From Planctomycetota bacterium (GTDB lineage Bacteria; Planctomycetota; UBA1135; UBA2386): a stretch of 64,000 nucleotides of DNA. Below the pieces are notes generated by a model. That model ran no database searches, was not told the origin of the DNA, and saw only the letters and a program-made list of their open reading frames with translations. This document shows, one piece after another, positions 10,015 through 20,300 of the stretch (position 1 is its first letter; each line of letters begins with the position of its first letter). The position numbers and the translations under genes were made by a program. The stretch lies in the NCBI GenBank assembly GCA_028281765.1, contig JANQJF010000071.1, positions 1-64,000 on the forward strand. The letters run 5' to 3'.

Positions 10015-11597
10015 CAGTACTTGCGGAACTCGCCATTGTTCTCCCGCGCGAGCTGCTCGAGGAACGCGGTGTTGATGTTCTTGCCGATGCCGATGCAGTG
10101 GATCTTGATGCGCTTGAGCACGTTCCACTCACGCACGGCCTCGATGATCTTCTCCGTGCTGTCGGCCTTGCCGTCGGGCTTCGTCGGCGAGCCGTCGGTC
10201 AGCAGGAAGATCGTGTCGAGCTCGACACCGTAGTACTTGTCCTTCGAACCCTGCCCCGCGACGTCGAAGGCCATCTTCAAGCTGTCGTAGATGTTCGTCG
10301 ACGAGTTCGGCTTGAGCTGCTTGACCCAATCCTGGCCCCGCTTCACGTCCGCCTTGCTCGCCTTGAGCATCTGCTCGCTGAACAGATACGGGAGGTTGTT
10401 GTACCAGATGATGTTGAACTCGGCGTCGCGCTCGAGGCGGCCAAGCGCCGAGATCAGCTCGCCCTTGCAGGCTTCGAGGCGCGTGTCCTTCTTCGGCTCG
10501 CCTTTGCTGTTCTTGAGGACGAGCTCGATCTCCGCCTTCATCGATCCGGACGAGTCGATGATGTACATGATCGACTGCCCGTCCATCGCGATGTCGAAGT
10601 AGTAGCCCATGTCCTTCGTCGACGCGTTGCGGGCGAACATGCCACCGCCGAGCGGAGCCTTGCCCGCGAGCAGCTTCTCCTTCTCATCGGCGTACCACCG
10701 ACGCCACGAGGCGACGAGCACCCCGTGGTTCTGCCGCGTGAGCACTTCGAGCGCAGCGGCGACGTTCTCCTGGGCTCGGCCCTTCTCGGTCTCGAGCAGG
10801 TCGATCAACGGCTCGATCGCCTCGGGGGCCGCGATCTTAGACAGCGCGTAGGCCGCCCGCTCGCGCACCGGCTGCTCCTTGTGCTTGAGCAGCTTGATGA
10901 TCTGTGGCGCGAGCTTCTGCGCGTTCTTCTCGGCGAACGAGATGCCCTCGAGCAGCGCGACGATCTGCGCCGGCTTCTTGGCCTTCGCGAACACGCGCTG
11001 GAGGTCATCGAGCACCCGGTCGCTGAGCTGACCGGCGAGTCGCGAAACCGTGAGCTTGAGCAGGAGCGTGTGCTTCTTGCTCGCGAGCACGTTCTTGACG
11101 AGCCACTTCACGGCCTGCGCTTCGGTGAGCGCTCCGATCTGTGCGCGCAGCGCCGCGTGGAGTCCGCGCAGCTCGTCCACGTTCGCGCGCGAATCCTGCA
11201 GGAGCTTCTTCAGCTCGTTGATGCGGTTGAAGACTGGACGCGGATAGCTCGGTTTCTCTTCGAACTCCTTGCCCTTGGTCAGCTGGACGTATTCCGCGAG
11301 CCAGCCGACACGCTGTACGTCGATCGATTCGATTTCGTTGCCGACGGCAACGTGACCATCGACGAGCGACTTCGCGACCTTCTGCGAGTCGAACGCCGCG
11401 ATGTTCGTCAGCGCGGTTTGCCTCGCCGAGACCGGCTGCGGCTTCTTGGGGTGATAGGCCTTCTTGAAGACCTTGACCGCCTTGGCTTCGTCGGCAGGCG
11501 CCTGAGGGACTGCGACGGCCGGAACAGGGACAATCGGTGCCGCGACGATCGGTAGCGCGAGCAGCAGCGCCGACAGCAGAGGGAGGATCAGCTTCAT
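10014..11597 (-). CDS. Secreted protein with HEAT-like repeats and VWA domain
   Basis: Start MKLILPLLSALLLALPIVAAP; SIMYIIDSSGSMKAEI (MIDAS DxSxS), IFLLTDGSPTKPDG; HEAT-like KLLKHKEQPVRERAAYALSKIAAPEAIEPLIDLL. Confidence 0.85.
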   Translation of the reverse strand: MKLILPLLSALLLALPIVAAPIVPVPAVAVPQAPADEAKAVKVFKKAYHPKKPQPVSARQTALTNIAAFDSQKVAKSLVDGHVAVGNEIESIDVQRVGWLAEYVQLTKGKEFEEKPSYPRPVFNRINELKKLLQDSRANVDELRGLHAALRAQIGALTEAQAVKWLVKNVLASKKHTLLLKLTVSRLAGQLSDRVLDDLQRVFAKAKKPAQIVALLEGISFAEKNAQKLAPQIIKLLKHKEQPVRERAAYALSKIAAPEAIEPLIDLLETEKGRAQENVAAALEVLTRQNHGVLVASWRRWYADEKEKLLAGKAPLGGGMFARNASTKDMGYYFDIAMDGQSIMYIIDSSGSMKAEIELVLKNSKGEPKKDTRLEACKGELISALGRLERDAEFNIIWYNNLPYLFSEQMLKASKADVKRGQDWVKQLKPNSSTNIYDSLKMAFDVAGQGSKDKYYGVELDTIFLLTDGSPTKPDGKADSTEKIIEAVREWNVLKRIKIHCIGIGKNINTAFLEQLARENNGEFRKY

Positions 11598-11663
11598 CGG
11601 GAGGGGGACGGGCGGACGAGCTCCGTCGTTTGGTGAGAGGGGCCGGGCCAGGGCGCCGCTATC

Positions 11664-13328
11664 ATGACGCGCCGTCGCCTGGGCGACGAGACCCTGATGA
11701 CGGAAACCGATCACACCCGACCGTCCAACCCGTTCCTGCGAAATGCCCTGAGCGCCGGCCTCATCGCCGCGCTGTTGGGGGTCGTCGCCTACGGCATCGT
11801 CACGCTGTTCGACGGGTTCCAGATCCTCGACGACGGCTATTTCTACGCTCGCTACGCGCACCACCTCGTGACCGAGGGGACGGTCGCGTGGAACCCGGGG
11901 GCCGCGCCCTCGTTCGGGCCGACCTCGCTCGGTTGGGTGTTCGCACTGGCGCCGCTGATGGTCGTGTTTCCCACGTGGCCGGCACAGGCGATTCTGGTCG
12001 GCTGCGCGGTCTTCGCCGGAGTCTTCGCCCTCGCCCTGCTCGGACTCATCGCGCGCGACGCGCCACGCGGCGTCCGGCTGCCGGCAATGGTGTTGGTCGC
12101 ACTCTCGCTGGGCCTGAGCGCGCCCCACTTCGCGGCAATGGTCACGAGCGGAATGGACACCGCATTCGCGCTCACGTTCGTGCCGTTTCTCTTGTGGGCC
12201 TACCTCGGCGCCGAGCGGCGGGCGACCACGTTTCGCGCGATCTTCGCAGGAGCGGTCGGTGGTCTGGCGTTCGTCGTGCGACCCGACCTCTTGCTGTTCG
12301 CGTTCGCGGCACCGACCGCGATGCTGGTGTTGGGGCGAGACGAGGCACGACGCAGTGGCGCCATCGCCATGACGACGACCGGCCTCGTGCTCGGCGCCCA
12401 GCTCCTGGCCGCGCAGATCTACTTCGGCCGCCCGCTACCCCTGTCGTTCTACGCGAAGTCCACCGGGTTCTTCAGCGACGAGATGCACGCGGTGTTCGTC
12501 GACACGCCGCAACTCGAGCTACTCAAGTTCGCGCTGTCGTACCGCATCCTGCTGGTGCTGATCCTGATCGACTTCGTGTTCGCGCCGCGCCGCTGGTGGC
12601 GTGCGACGTCACCGGTCGAGAAGGGGATCACCGGCGCAGCCGTGCTCTTCATTACCTACTACCTGTTCTTTGTGCTGCAGATGATGGGCGAGAACGCGCG
12701 CTTCTACTACCCGACCCTTCCCGTAATCGCCTGGCTCGCGACGCGCAGCCTCGCGCGGTTGCTGGGTGATCGGACCGATAGGCTCCGCGATGCGACCGCA
12801 CGACTCCCCATCGCGGCCCACGCCTTCGGCGCTGCCGCACTCGTCGCGCTGACGCTGCCGGCCGTGCGCGGAATCGTCGAGTTCCAGCCGCAGAAGCGCG
12901 ACGATGCCCGCCGCCTGGGTCGCTTCGACATCGCCGCGATGCACGCGGAGATCCCGAACCCGTCGATCTGGTACGGCATCCGGGAGTTCGCACAGCTCGA
13001 CGGCGACTTCACGATCGCAACGACCGAAGTCGGCGTCCCTGGCGTCGTCTGCATCGACAAGACGATCGCCGACCTCTCGGGACTGAACGAACCGTGGATC
13101 GTCGACGCCGGTGGCTTCACGGCAGAAGCGTTCTTCGAACAGCACCGGCCGGACATCCTGTACCAAGTGTTTGACACCTACCCGCAGATCCGCAACGAAC
13201 TCGAGAACAGCAGGACGTTCCGGAACGACTACGACTACTTCCCCGATCTCGGCACCGGCATTGCAGTGCGCCGCGACAGTCCCCACCACGGGTTCCTGAT
13301 CGAGCTCGTGGCGAAGTACCCGCGATGA
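11664..13328 (+). CDS. Polytopic GT-C-like glycosyltransferase-family membrane protein
   Basis: FQILDDGYFYARYAHHLVTEGTVAWNPGAAPSFGPTSLGWVF resembles arabinofuranosyl/mannosyltransferase-type N-terminus; many TM segments. Confidence 0.75.
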   Translation: MTRRRLGDETLMTETDHTRPSNPFLRNALSAGLIAALLGVVAYGIVTLFDGFQILDDGYFYARYAHHLVTEGTVAWNPGAAPSFGPTSLGWVFALAPLMVVFPTWPAQAILVGCAVFAGVFALALLGLIARDAPRGVRLPAMVLVALSLGLSAPHFAAMVTSGMDTAFALTFVPFLLWAYLGAERRATTFRAIFAGAVGGLAFVVRPDLLLFAFAAPTAMLVLGRDEARRSGAIAMTTTGLVLGAQLLAAQIYFGRPLPLSFYAKSTGFFSDEMHAVFVDTPQLELLKFALSYRILLVLILIDFVFAPRRWWRATSPVEKGITGAAVLFITYYLFFVLQMMGENARFYYPTLPVIAWLATRSLARLLGDRTDRLRDATARLPIAAHAFGAAALVALTLPAVRGIVEFQPQKRDDARRLGRFDIAAMHAEIPNPSIWYGIREFAQLDGDFTIATTEVGVPGVVCIDKTIADLSGLNEPWIVDAGGFTAEAFFEQHRPDILYQVFDTYPQIRNELENSRTFRNDYDYFPDLGTGIAVRRDSPHHGFLIELVAKYPR

Positions 13329-14092
13329 ACCGCTACCTGTCGACACTCCTGGTCTGCGTCTTCACCGGGGCGGCACATGGGCAATCGAAGCCGGCGTCCC
13401 AACCGAGTTCGCGACCGACCAAGCCCGAGCCCGCCGCGACTTCGACGCGCGATGGGCGCAACGTCACGGTCGGAAGGAGCGGTCCGGCGTTTCGGATCCC
13501 GACGAGCTGGGTGCGCTGGCAGGACAAGTTCGGCGGCGCGCTGATCGAGGACGGCGCTGCACTCGAGAAGATCCCGGTGCAGGGAGAGTTCGACAAGGAG
13601 ATCGACGAGGTGCTGCGCAGCGCGTTGTCGACGCGACGTTGCGCGTTCCACGGCGGCAGCTCGACCTGGGGCAAGGGCCTGGCTTACAGCGGATTCGCGA
13701 TGCGGGTCTACCTTCTCGACGAGGCACCGAAGGATATCGAAACGAAGCTGGACGTTCAGGCGGCCACCGCGGCCCGAGACGTGATGTCCCCGCGACGCGC
13801 CAAGGCGCGCAACGCCGCGGGCAGCTTCGTCCGCAAGAACCCGAAGGGGCCGCCCCCGAAACCCGCCCCTCCGGAGCCGATCGAAAAGTATCGCCCGGAA
13901 CGCACCAAGGACACGCACTGGCACCGCAACCGGTTCCTGCTCGACCTCCACTACGGCGACTACGGCGCGAAGGCGGAGATCGACATTCGATTGCGATCGC
14001 ACGGCACGCAGACGCTCGCGGTCGTGTTCTTGCACACCGACTTCAAGGACCAGGCGAAGACCAAGGAAGTCCTGCTGTCGATGCTGCAGTGA
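13325..14092 (+). CDS. Hypothetical secreted protein
   Basis: ATGA overlap with the upstream gene; signal peptide MNRYLSTLLVCVFTGAAHGQ. Confidence 0.65.
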   Translation: MNRYLSTLLVCVFTGAAHGQSKPASQPSSRPTKPEPAATSTRDGRNVTVGRSGPAFRIPTSWVRWQDKFGGALIEDGAALEKIPVQGEFDKEIDEVLRSALSTRRCAFHGGSSTWGKGLAYSGFAMRVYLLDEAPKDIETKLDVQAATAARDVMSPRRAKARNAAGSFVRKNPKGPPPKPAPPEPIEKYRPERTKDTHWHRNRFLLDLHYGDYGAKAEIDIRLRSHGTQTLAVVFLHTDFKDQAKTKEVLLSMLQ

Positions 14093-14095
14093 GGC

Positions 14096-15775
14096 TCAGT
14101 CCAATCGCGACACGAACGACTCGGCGACCAATCGGGCGAGGAGTGCGTATCCCTCAGCCGTGCAGTGACCGCCATCCGGCGCGAAGATCTCTTCGCGAGG
14201 ACGCTCCGTCAGCAGCTCGCGAAAGGCCCGCTGCACGCGCACGACAGCAACACCCCGAGCGTCTCGAACGCGAGTCATCGCGCGCTCGGTCTCGGCGAGT
14301 CCGCTCGGGTAACCGACCAACGTCACGCCGGCCCCCCGCTCGCGACAGCGGTCGACGAACTGCACGAGATGATCCACGAGCACGTCCTCGACGTTCGCGG
14401 CTCGAGTGACAACGGACGAGAGCAGCGACTCGACGCGTGCACGCCCATGCCCCAACGCTGAGTCGTTCTTGAACACATGATCCAGCTGAGCAGCGGTCGG
14501 AAGGGGCGACACCAACAGGCCGACCTCCTCGAGGAACATGTCCGCGTCATCGTTCGCGAGCAGCCCTCGGATCAAATCCGAGAGCACTTCACTCGGCGGA
14601 TCGCCGGCAAACTTCCGAATCCGCGCCTTCGCGCGATATGCCCGCGCGCGTTCGTCGGGCTCCTTCGCGGTCCGCTCCGCGACCTCGGCGACACGCATGC
14701 CCTCGTCCGTCAGGTCGAGCGCCCAACAGGCGGTTGCGTACTGGACGTGCAGAGCGAAGTCATCGGGAAAGCGCGGAGCCTGCACGCGACACCACTCGAG
14801 GTGCTCGCGATCCGCTCCGAGTCTGTGGTAGCTCAGCGCGACGCTCGTGGCCTCTTCTGCGGACGGTTGCGGGCCCACCCGCTCGAGCAGCTCTTCGAGT
14901 AGCCGCCGCGCATGCTTCGTGCGTCCGAGCCTCGCCGCCGCATCGATTCGCAGCGTCGTCGATTCGACGAACTGCTCGTCCGGCAGCTCGCCGGACACGA
15001 AAGGCTCGGGATCACTCGCCAGGAGCTGACTCGGATGCGTCCCGACCGCTTCGAGCAAGAGCCCATGTTCGTGCTCGGTGACCGAGTACTCCTGCAGCTC
15101 GCCACCGAACCCGAACCAAACGCTGCGCCCCTCGACTCGCCAGCTCCCGACGAACGGCGCCGCGAACAGCACACCGTCGCCGTGAAACTCGAGGCGTTCG
15201 CTTCGCACGGTGCGGAACGCCCGACCGACAAAGAGGTCCGGGGAGAGCGACTCTCCCCCGACTCCGACCGCGGCACCGCGGGCATCTCCGAGCCGATCGA
15301 ACAACCACGTCGCCAAGTGGCCGACGCGGAATCGCCATCGGAATCCCGTCGGATCGGATCCCGACGCGCCCGACCTCGCGGGCAGTTCCACGCGAGCGGG
15401 TTTGCGCCAGACGTCGTTCGTCCCGACGAGCACGAAGACGTGTTCGGGTCGCACGCGATCGAAGTCCGCGTCCAGCCGGAGCAGAACGTCGGCGGAGTGC
15501 TGTCCGGGGTAGCCACAGTTCGCGACGGTGAAGTCCATCCCCGTGCGCTCGCGCAACTCGCGCTCGAGCTGTGCGGGGTACGAGCCCGCCGGGGTTTCTG
15601 CACCGATCCCGAACGTGAACGAGTCGCCGACACAGAGCACGCGACGTGCACTGTCTTTCGTGGCCACCTCCGCCCCCGCGTTGGTCAGCCAAACCACGAC
15701 CGCGCCAAGCTGGAGCACGAGCTCGAGCAGCAGAACGGTGAGGATGGCCTGGACCAGGAGACGGCGAATTCGCAC
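14096..15775 (-). CDS. SGNH/GDSL hydrolase with internal TPR-like insert
   Basis: VLCVGDSFTFGIGAE (GDS block), FVLVGTNDVWR, C-terminal DGGHCTAEGYALLA (DxxH). Confidence 0.85.
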   Translation of the reverse strand: MRIRRLLVQAILTVLLLELVLQLGAVVVWLTNAGAEVATKDSARRVLCVGDSFTFGIGAETPAGSYPAQLERELRERTGMDFTVANCGYPGQHSADVLLRLDADFDRVRPEHVFVLVGTNDVWRKPARVELPARSGASGSDPTGFRWRFRVGHLATWLFDRLGDARGAAVGVGGESLSPDLFVGRAFRTVRSERLEFHGDGVLFAAPFVGSWRVEGRSVWFGFGGELQEYSVTEHEHGLLLEAVGTHPSQLLASDPEPFVSGELPDEQFVESTTLRIDAAARLGRTKHARRLLEELLERVGPQPSAEEATSVALSYHRLGADREHLEWCRVQAPRFPDDFALHVQYATACWALDLTDEGMRVAEVAERTAKEPDERARAYRAKARIRKFAGDPPSEVLSDLIRGLLANDDADMFLEEVGLLVSPLPTAAQLDHVFKNDSALGHGRARVESLLSSVVTRAANVEDVLVDHLVQFVDRCRERGAGVTLVGYPSGLAETERAMTRVRDARGVAVVRVQRAFRELLTERPREEIFAPDGGHCTAEGYALLARLVAESFVSRLD

Positions 15776-15837
15776 GCCACGATCCTACTCCGGGTTCGAC
15801 GATCGATCTCCTGCCCAGCCGGTGCGATAGTGAGCCC

Positions 15838-17508
15838 ATGCGCGCCCTCCCGCTGCTCGTGGTGATCGCCCTGGCCCCGTCGACGCTCGCCCAGGATCCG
15901 CGAATCCGCCCTCTCATCGAGAGATACCAGACCGACAAGGCGCTGCTCGAGCGACGCTACGAACTCGTGTTCTCGAACACGTTCGCGCAGCGCATGCAGC
16001 GGTTCTTCCACGAGACGCTCGACGGACTCGCCGCGCTGCCGTTCGAGGACCTGACCAAGGACGACCAAGTCGACTGGCTGTTGTTCCGCAACGCGATCCA
16101 GCGCGAGCTCGCGAGGCGCACGCGCACCGCGAAACAGGACGACGCCATCGGCGAACTCGTCCCGTTCGCCGAGGCAATCGTCGAACTCGTCGAGAAACGG
16201 CGTGGCGTCGAGCCGATCGAACCCAAGAAGCTGGCCGCGCAGCTCTCCCAACTCGCGCCGACCATCGAGAAGCTCACAGCCTCGCTCGGCTCCGTCGACC
16301 TCGACTCGAAGACGGGCAACCACGCCGCGCGCAGAGTCAGCGCGTTGAGCCGCGCGCTGCGCGAGTGGTACCGTTTCTACAAAGGCTACGACCCGATGTT
16401 CTCTTGGTGGGTCAAGAGCCCCTACACCGACGTCGAGGAGGCGCTCGGCGACTACGCGCAGGCGATCCGCGCAAAACAACGCGGAGGCGGATCCTTCCGG
16501 GGCGAGCCGATCGGTCGCGCCGCGCTGCTCGACGAGCTCGCCTTCGAGATGATCCCCTATTCGCCCGAAGAGCTGGTGCGCATCGCGCAGAAGGAGTTTG
16601 CGTGGTGCGACAAGGAGATGCTCCGCGCCTCTCGCGACCTCGGCTTTGGCGAGGAGTGGAAGAAGGCACTCGACTCCGTCAAGAACCGCCACGTCGAGCC
16701 CGGCGAGCAGCCGCGGATGATCCGCGAGCTCGCCTGGGAAGCGATCGACTACATCGACGAGCACGAGCTCATCACCGTCCCGGAGCTCTGCAAGGAGAGC
16801 TGGCGCATGACGATGATGTCACCCGAGCGCCAGAAGACGAGCCCGTACTTCCTCGGCGGCGAGACGATCCAAGTGTCGTTCCCGACCGACGCGATGGCGC
16901 ACATCGACAAGCTCATGTCGATGCGCGGCAACAACCGCCATTTCGCGCGCGCTACGGTGCACCACGAGCTGATCCCTGGTCACCATCTACAGGGGTTCAT
17001 GACCGACCGTCACCGGACCTACCGGCGACTGTTCCGCACGCCGTTCTGGATGGAAGGCTGGGCGCTGTATTGGGAGATGACGCTCTGGGACAGAGACTTC
17101 CAACAAAGCGCCGCGGACCGCGTCGGCATGCTGTTCTGGCGCATGCACCGCTGCGCGCGCATCGTGTTTTCGCTGTCGTATCACCTCGGCGAGATGACCG
17201 AACAGGAGTGCATCGACTTCCTCGTCGAGCGCGTCGGGCACGAGCGCAACAACGCGACTGCCGAAGTGCGACGGTCGGTCGTCGGCGGGTACGGCCCGCT
17301 CTACCAAGCGGCCTACATGCTGGGCGCACTGCAGCTGCGCGCGCTCCGTCGCGAAGTCGTGGACTCGGGCAAGCTGCCGGAGCGCGACTTCCACGACCAG
17401 GTGCTGCGCGCGAACAGCATCCCGATCGAGATGGTCCGCGCGCTCGTCATCGACCAGAAACTGACGCGCGACTTCCGCTCGTCGTGGCGCTTCTACGGCG
17501 ACGTGTGA
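15838..17508 (+). CDS. DUF885-family (putative metallopeptidase) protein
   Basis: Signal peptide; HHELIPGHHLQGFMTDRH zinc-binding motif characteristic of DUF885. Confidence 0.88.
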   Translation: MRALPLLVVIALAPSTLAQDPRIRPLIERYQTDKALLERRYELVFSNTFAQRMQRFFHETLDGLAALPFEDLTKDDQVDWLLFRNAIQRELARRTRTAKQDDAIGELVPFAEAIVELVEKRRGVEPIEPKKLAAQLSQLAPTIEKLTASLGSVDLDSKTGNHAARRVSALSRALREWYRFYKGYDPMFSWWVKSPYTDVEEALGDYAQAIRAKQRGGGSFRGEPIGRAALLDELAFEMIPYSPEELVRIAQKEFAWCDKEMLRASRDLGFGEEWKKALDSVKNRHVEPGEQPRMIRELAWEAIDYIDEHELITVPELCKESWRMTMMSPERQKTSPYFLGGETIQVSFPTDAMAHIDKLMSMRGNNRHFARATVHHELIPGHHLQGFMTDRHRTYRRLFRTPFWMEGWALYWEMTLWDRDFQQSAADRVGMLFWRMHRCARIVFSLSYHLGEMTEQECIDFLVERVGHERNNATAEVRRSVVGGYGPLYQAAYMLGALQLRALRREVVDSGKLPERDFHDQVLRANSIPIEMVRALVIDQKLTRDFRSSWRFYGDV

Positions 17509-17527
17509 GTCGAGAGTGTCGCTCCGA

Positions 17528-17962
17528 TCACTTCTTGATCAGAGTGATCTCCATCTCCTTGCCGTCGGGACCCTTGTCCTTGCCGACGAGCTTGCCGTCC
17601 TTGATCTCGAGAACGCGGGTCTCGCCCTTGTCCTTGCCCTCGGTCGTGGTCATCGAGACCTTGCCATTCTCGAGCTTCCAGGTGCCCTTCGCGTCCTGAT
17701 CGCCACCGCTGACGACGAACGTGTTGTCGGCCTTCACCTCGACGGACATCTCGCCCATCGCCTTGATCATGCCCTCCATCATCGGCTTCATCATGGCCTT
17801 CTGCTCGGCGGGCATGTCACCCATGCCGTCCATGATCATCTTCTCCAACGCCTTGGTATCGAGCGAGTACTTGCCGGCGACGGAGGCGGCCTGCGACTCG
17901 CCACCACAGGAACCGAGAGCGAACAGAACGGCGGACAGAGCGGCGATAACAGCGTGTTTCAT
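17528..17962 (-). CDS. Small lipoprotein
   Basis: MKHAVIAALSAVLFALGSCGGES lipobox. Confidence 0.65.
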   Translation of the reverse strand: MKHAVIAALSAVLFALGSCGGESQAASVAGKYSLDTKALEKMIMDGMGDMPAEQKAMMKPMMEGMIKAMGEMSVEVKADNTFVVSGGDQDAKGTWKLENGKVSMTTTEGKDKGETRVLEIKDGKLVGKDKGPDGKEMEITLIKK

Positions 17963-18115
17963 GGGGTTTCCTTCGATTGGGAGGGGTGGCGACGGTAGCA
18001 GCATTGCTCCGGGCGCCAAGCCCCTTCGGGCATAGCGGGGATCAATTCACAAATTGGCGACTTTGGCCGGAGGGCAGTCCGGCAACGGCAGTGGCCTCGA
18101 GACGACGTTTCCGCC

Positions 18116-18508
18116 TCAAAACCGCGTCCCGACGAACGGGGGCGGCCGATTCCTCTCCAACAACCAAACCGCTAGTAGCGTCAGCCCCACCAGCGCCGCC
18201 GCCCACAGGATCACGCTGCGCCAAAAGCCGACCGGACAGTCCCGCGTCAACGCCGTCCCGTCCTTCCGCACGAACATCCGCACGCACAGGGTCTCCCCCT
18301 CCTTCTCCCGAATCAGCGCTTCCAGCTCGTCCTTCGTCAGCACCTCGACGTTGTAGACGTTCAGCTTGCAGCTCGCGCAGAAGCGTGCGCGCTCGTCACC
18401 GACCATGTCCTCCCACTTCGCCGAGCAGGAGGTCGCGCGAGAGACGACGGGTTTGTCTGCAGTCTTGGCCAACTCGCCCGGCAAGGATAACGCGTATGCT
18501 CGGCGCAT
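18116..18508 (-). CDS. Small single-TM protein with conserved Cys motif (SC..W..M.GD.R.RFC..C...VYN..LC.R...DGT.LT.DCPV)
   Basis: TSCSAKWEDMVGDERARFCASCKLNVYNVEVLT...LCVRMFVRKDGTALTRDCPVGFWRSVILWAAALVGLTLLAVWLL. Confidence 0.7.
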   Translation of the reverse strand: MRRAYALSLPGELAKTADKPVVSRATSCSAKWEDMVGDERARFCASCKLNVYNVEVLTKDELEALIREKEGETLCVRMFVRKDGTALTRDCPVGFWRSVILWAAALVGLTLLAVWLLERNRPPPFVGTRF

Positions 18509-18905
18509 GACGCGCCACCGCTACTTTTCCGCTTCGCCGTTCGAGAAGACGATCGGGTTCTGCCGCGCGATCCGCAGCGGGCCCTGGGTCTGCGTCAGCG
18601 GCACGGGACCGCTCGACGCGGACGGCAAGACCGTCGCCGGTGGAGCGTACGCACAGACACGGCGCTGCTTCGAAATCTCGCGCAACGCGCTGCGAGAATT
18701 CGGCGGCGACGTCGACACGGTCGTGCGCACACGCATGTTCATCACCGACGCATCGGTCGCCGAAGACGTCGGCCGCGCGCACGCCGAGTTCTTCGGCGAC
18801 GCGCCGCCGGCCGCGACGATGGTCGTCGTCAGCGGCCTGCTCGATCCCGACTGGGTCGTCGAGACCGAGGTCGACGCCGTGTTCAGCGACGACGACGCGT
18901 CATGA
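18507..18905 (+). CDS. RidA/YjgF-family protein
   Basis: WVCVSGTGPLDADGKTVAGGAYAQTRRCFEISRNAL...VVRTRMFITD...PAATMVVVSGLLDPDWVVETEVDAV. Confidence 0.9.
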   Translation: MTRHRYFSASPFEKTIGFCRAIRSGPWVCVSGTGPLDADGKTVAGGAYAQTRRCFEISRNALREFGGDVDTVVRTRMFITDASVAEDVGRAHAEFFGDAPPAATMVVVSGLLDPDWVVETEVDAVFSDDDAS

Positions 18906-20300
18906 GAACTTGTTGATCAGGTAGAGCGCGAGCGCCACGACCAGGAGCGCGGTCGCGAGGAAGATCGCGCCGACCCACAGTTTGCCCTTGAGACCCGACG
19001 GGGTGTCGTCGCCGAGGTAGCTGCGGTTGCGGTGGAGCAACGCGAAGCCGACGTAGGCGAGCGGCAAGAACAGGCCGCAGATGATCGACGTCGGCACCGC
19101 CAGCCACACAAGCGCGTTCGGGAAGGCGATCGGCGCGAGCACGGCCGGCGTCGGCAGCCAAGTCGCGAGCCGATACTTCATGCTGCCGACCTGCCAGCCG
19201 AACAGCTGACTGCAGACGAAGCCGCACGTCGTCATGTGCAGCGTGATCGTGCTCAGCACCATGCCGAGCACGCCGACGAGAAACACGACGCGACCGAAAT
19301 CGCTGTCGGGGAACATCGACGTCGCGGCCTGGATCGGGCTGAGGCGCGTCGCCTCGAACGCCGGGTCGAGGTTCACCGTATTCGCGGTGGCGATGACCAT
19401 CAGCGACGTCGCGAGCGCGTACGGCACCAGCATACCCGTCATCAGGTCGAAGCGAGCGAGCTGCCGGTGCTCCCTCCCCCACCCACGCGCGAGCAGGCTG
19501 TACGGATAGAGGAACACCATGTTGATGCCGACGGCAGCCGCGAGTCCGGCGACGACGACTTCGATCCCCTGGATGCCGTTACGCTCTCCCGGGATCTCGA
19601 AGGAGAAGAAGCCGGCGGCGAGCTCGCCCCAGTCGCGCACGCCGGTGTTCCACACGACGATCGCGAAGCAGACGACGACACCCCAGACGATGTACTTGAG
19701 CGTGCGCTCGTACGCGCGCACGAGCCCTGGAGTCCTGCCGTACATCCACGAAATCCCGACGGCCCAGACGAGCACGATCACGCCCATCCAACCGGGCTCG
19801 AGCCCTTCGATCCCGGCGAGCTCACCGAGGTTCGACAGGCACGCCGACGCGAGCGAGTACTGCGGCAGGTGCCAGATGATCGACGCGACGAGCGCGCCGA
19901 TCGCCCACGCCCACGCGAGGGGCGCGCCCGCGAACTTCCGCATCGCTTCGAACGGCTGCATGCCGGTCGACAACGTCTGGTGCGCGATCGCGCCGAGCAC
20001 GACGACCCCGATCAGCATGCCGACGGGGGCAACCCAGAGCAGCGAGTAGCCGAACGCGGCACCCGCGAAGAGCGAAGCTGCAGCCGAGCCGCTGCCGAGC
20101 GTCATCGCGCTCTGCAGGAAACCCGGTCCGCTGAGCTTCGCGTAGAAACCGTAGCGCTGCGCGGTCGGCGCGTGTTCGACGGCGGCGAGCGCTTGCTTCT
20201 CCGCTTCGAGCTGCGCGGGATCCGGCGGATTCGACATGCGCAGACCGGCTCGCACCGAGTCGAGGTTCATCGAATCCTGCGTCGCGTCGCCGTGCGTCAT
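18900..20300 (-). CDS. Nramp-like divalent metal transporter family protein
   Basis: AKLSGPGFLQSAMTLGSGSAAASLFAGAAFGYSLLWVAPVGMLIG; 11 or more TM segments. Confidence 0.78.
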   Translation of the reverse strand: MTHGDATQDSMNLDSVRAGLRMSNPPDPAQLEAEKQALAAVEHAPTAQRYGFYAKLSGPGFLQSAMTLGSGSAAASLFAGAAFGYSLLWVAPVGMLIGVVVLGAIAHQTLSTGMQPFEAMRKFAGAPLAWAWAIGALVASIIWHLPQYSLASACLSNLGELAGIEGLEPGWMGVIVLVWAVGISWMYGRTPGLVRAYERTLKYIVWGVVVCFAIVVWNTGVRDWGELAAGFFSFEIPGERNGIQGIEVVVAGLAAAVGINMVFLYPYSLLARGWGREHRQLARFDLMTGMLVPYALATSLMVIATANTVNLDPAFEATRLSPIQAATSMFPDSDFGRVVFLVGVLGMVLSTITLHMTTCGFVCSQLFGWQVGSMKYRLATWLPTPAVLAPIAFPNALVWLAVPTSIICGLFLPLAYVGFALLHRNRSYLGDDTPSGLKGKLWVGAIFLATALLVVALALYLINKFS

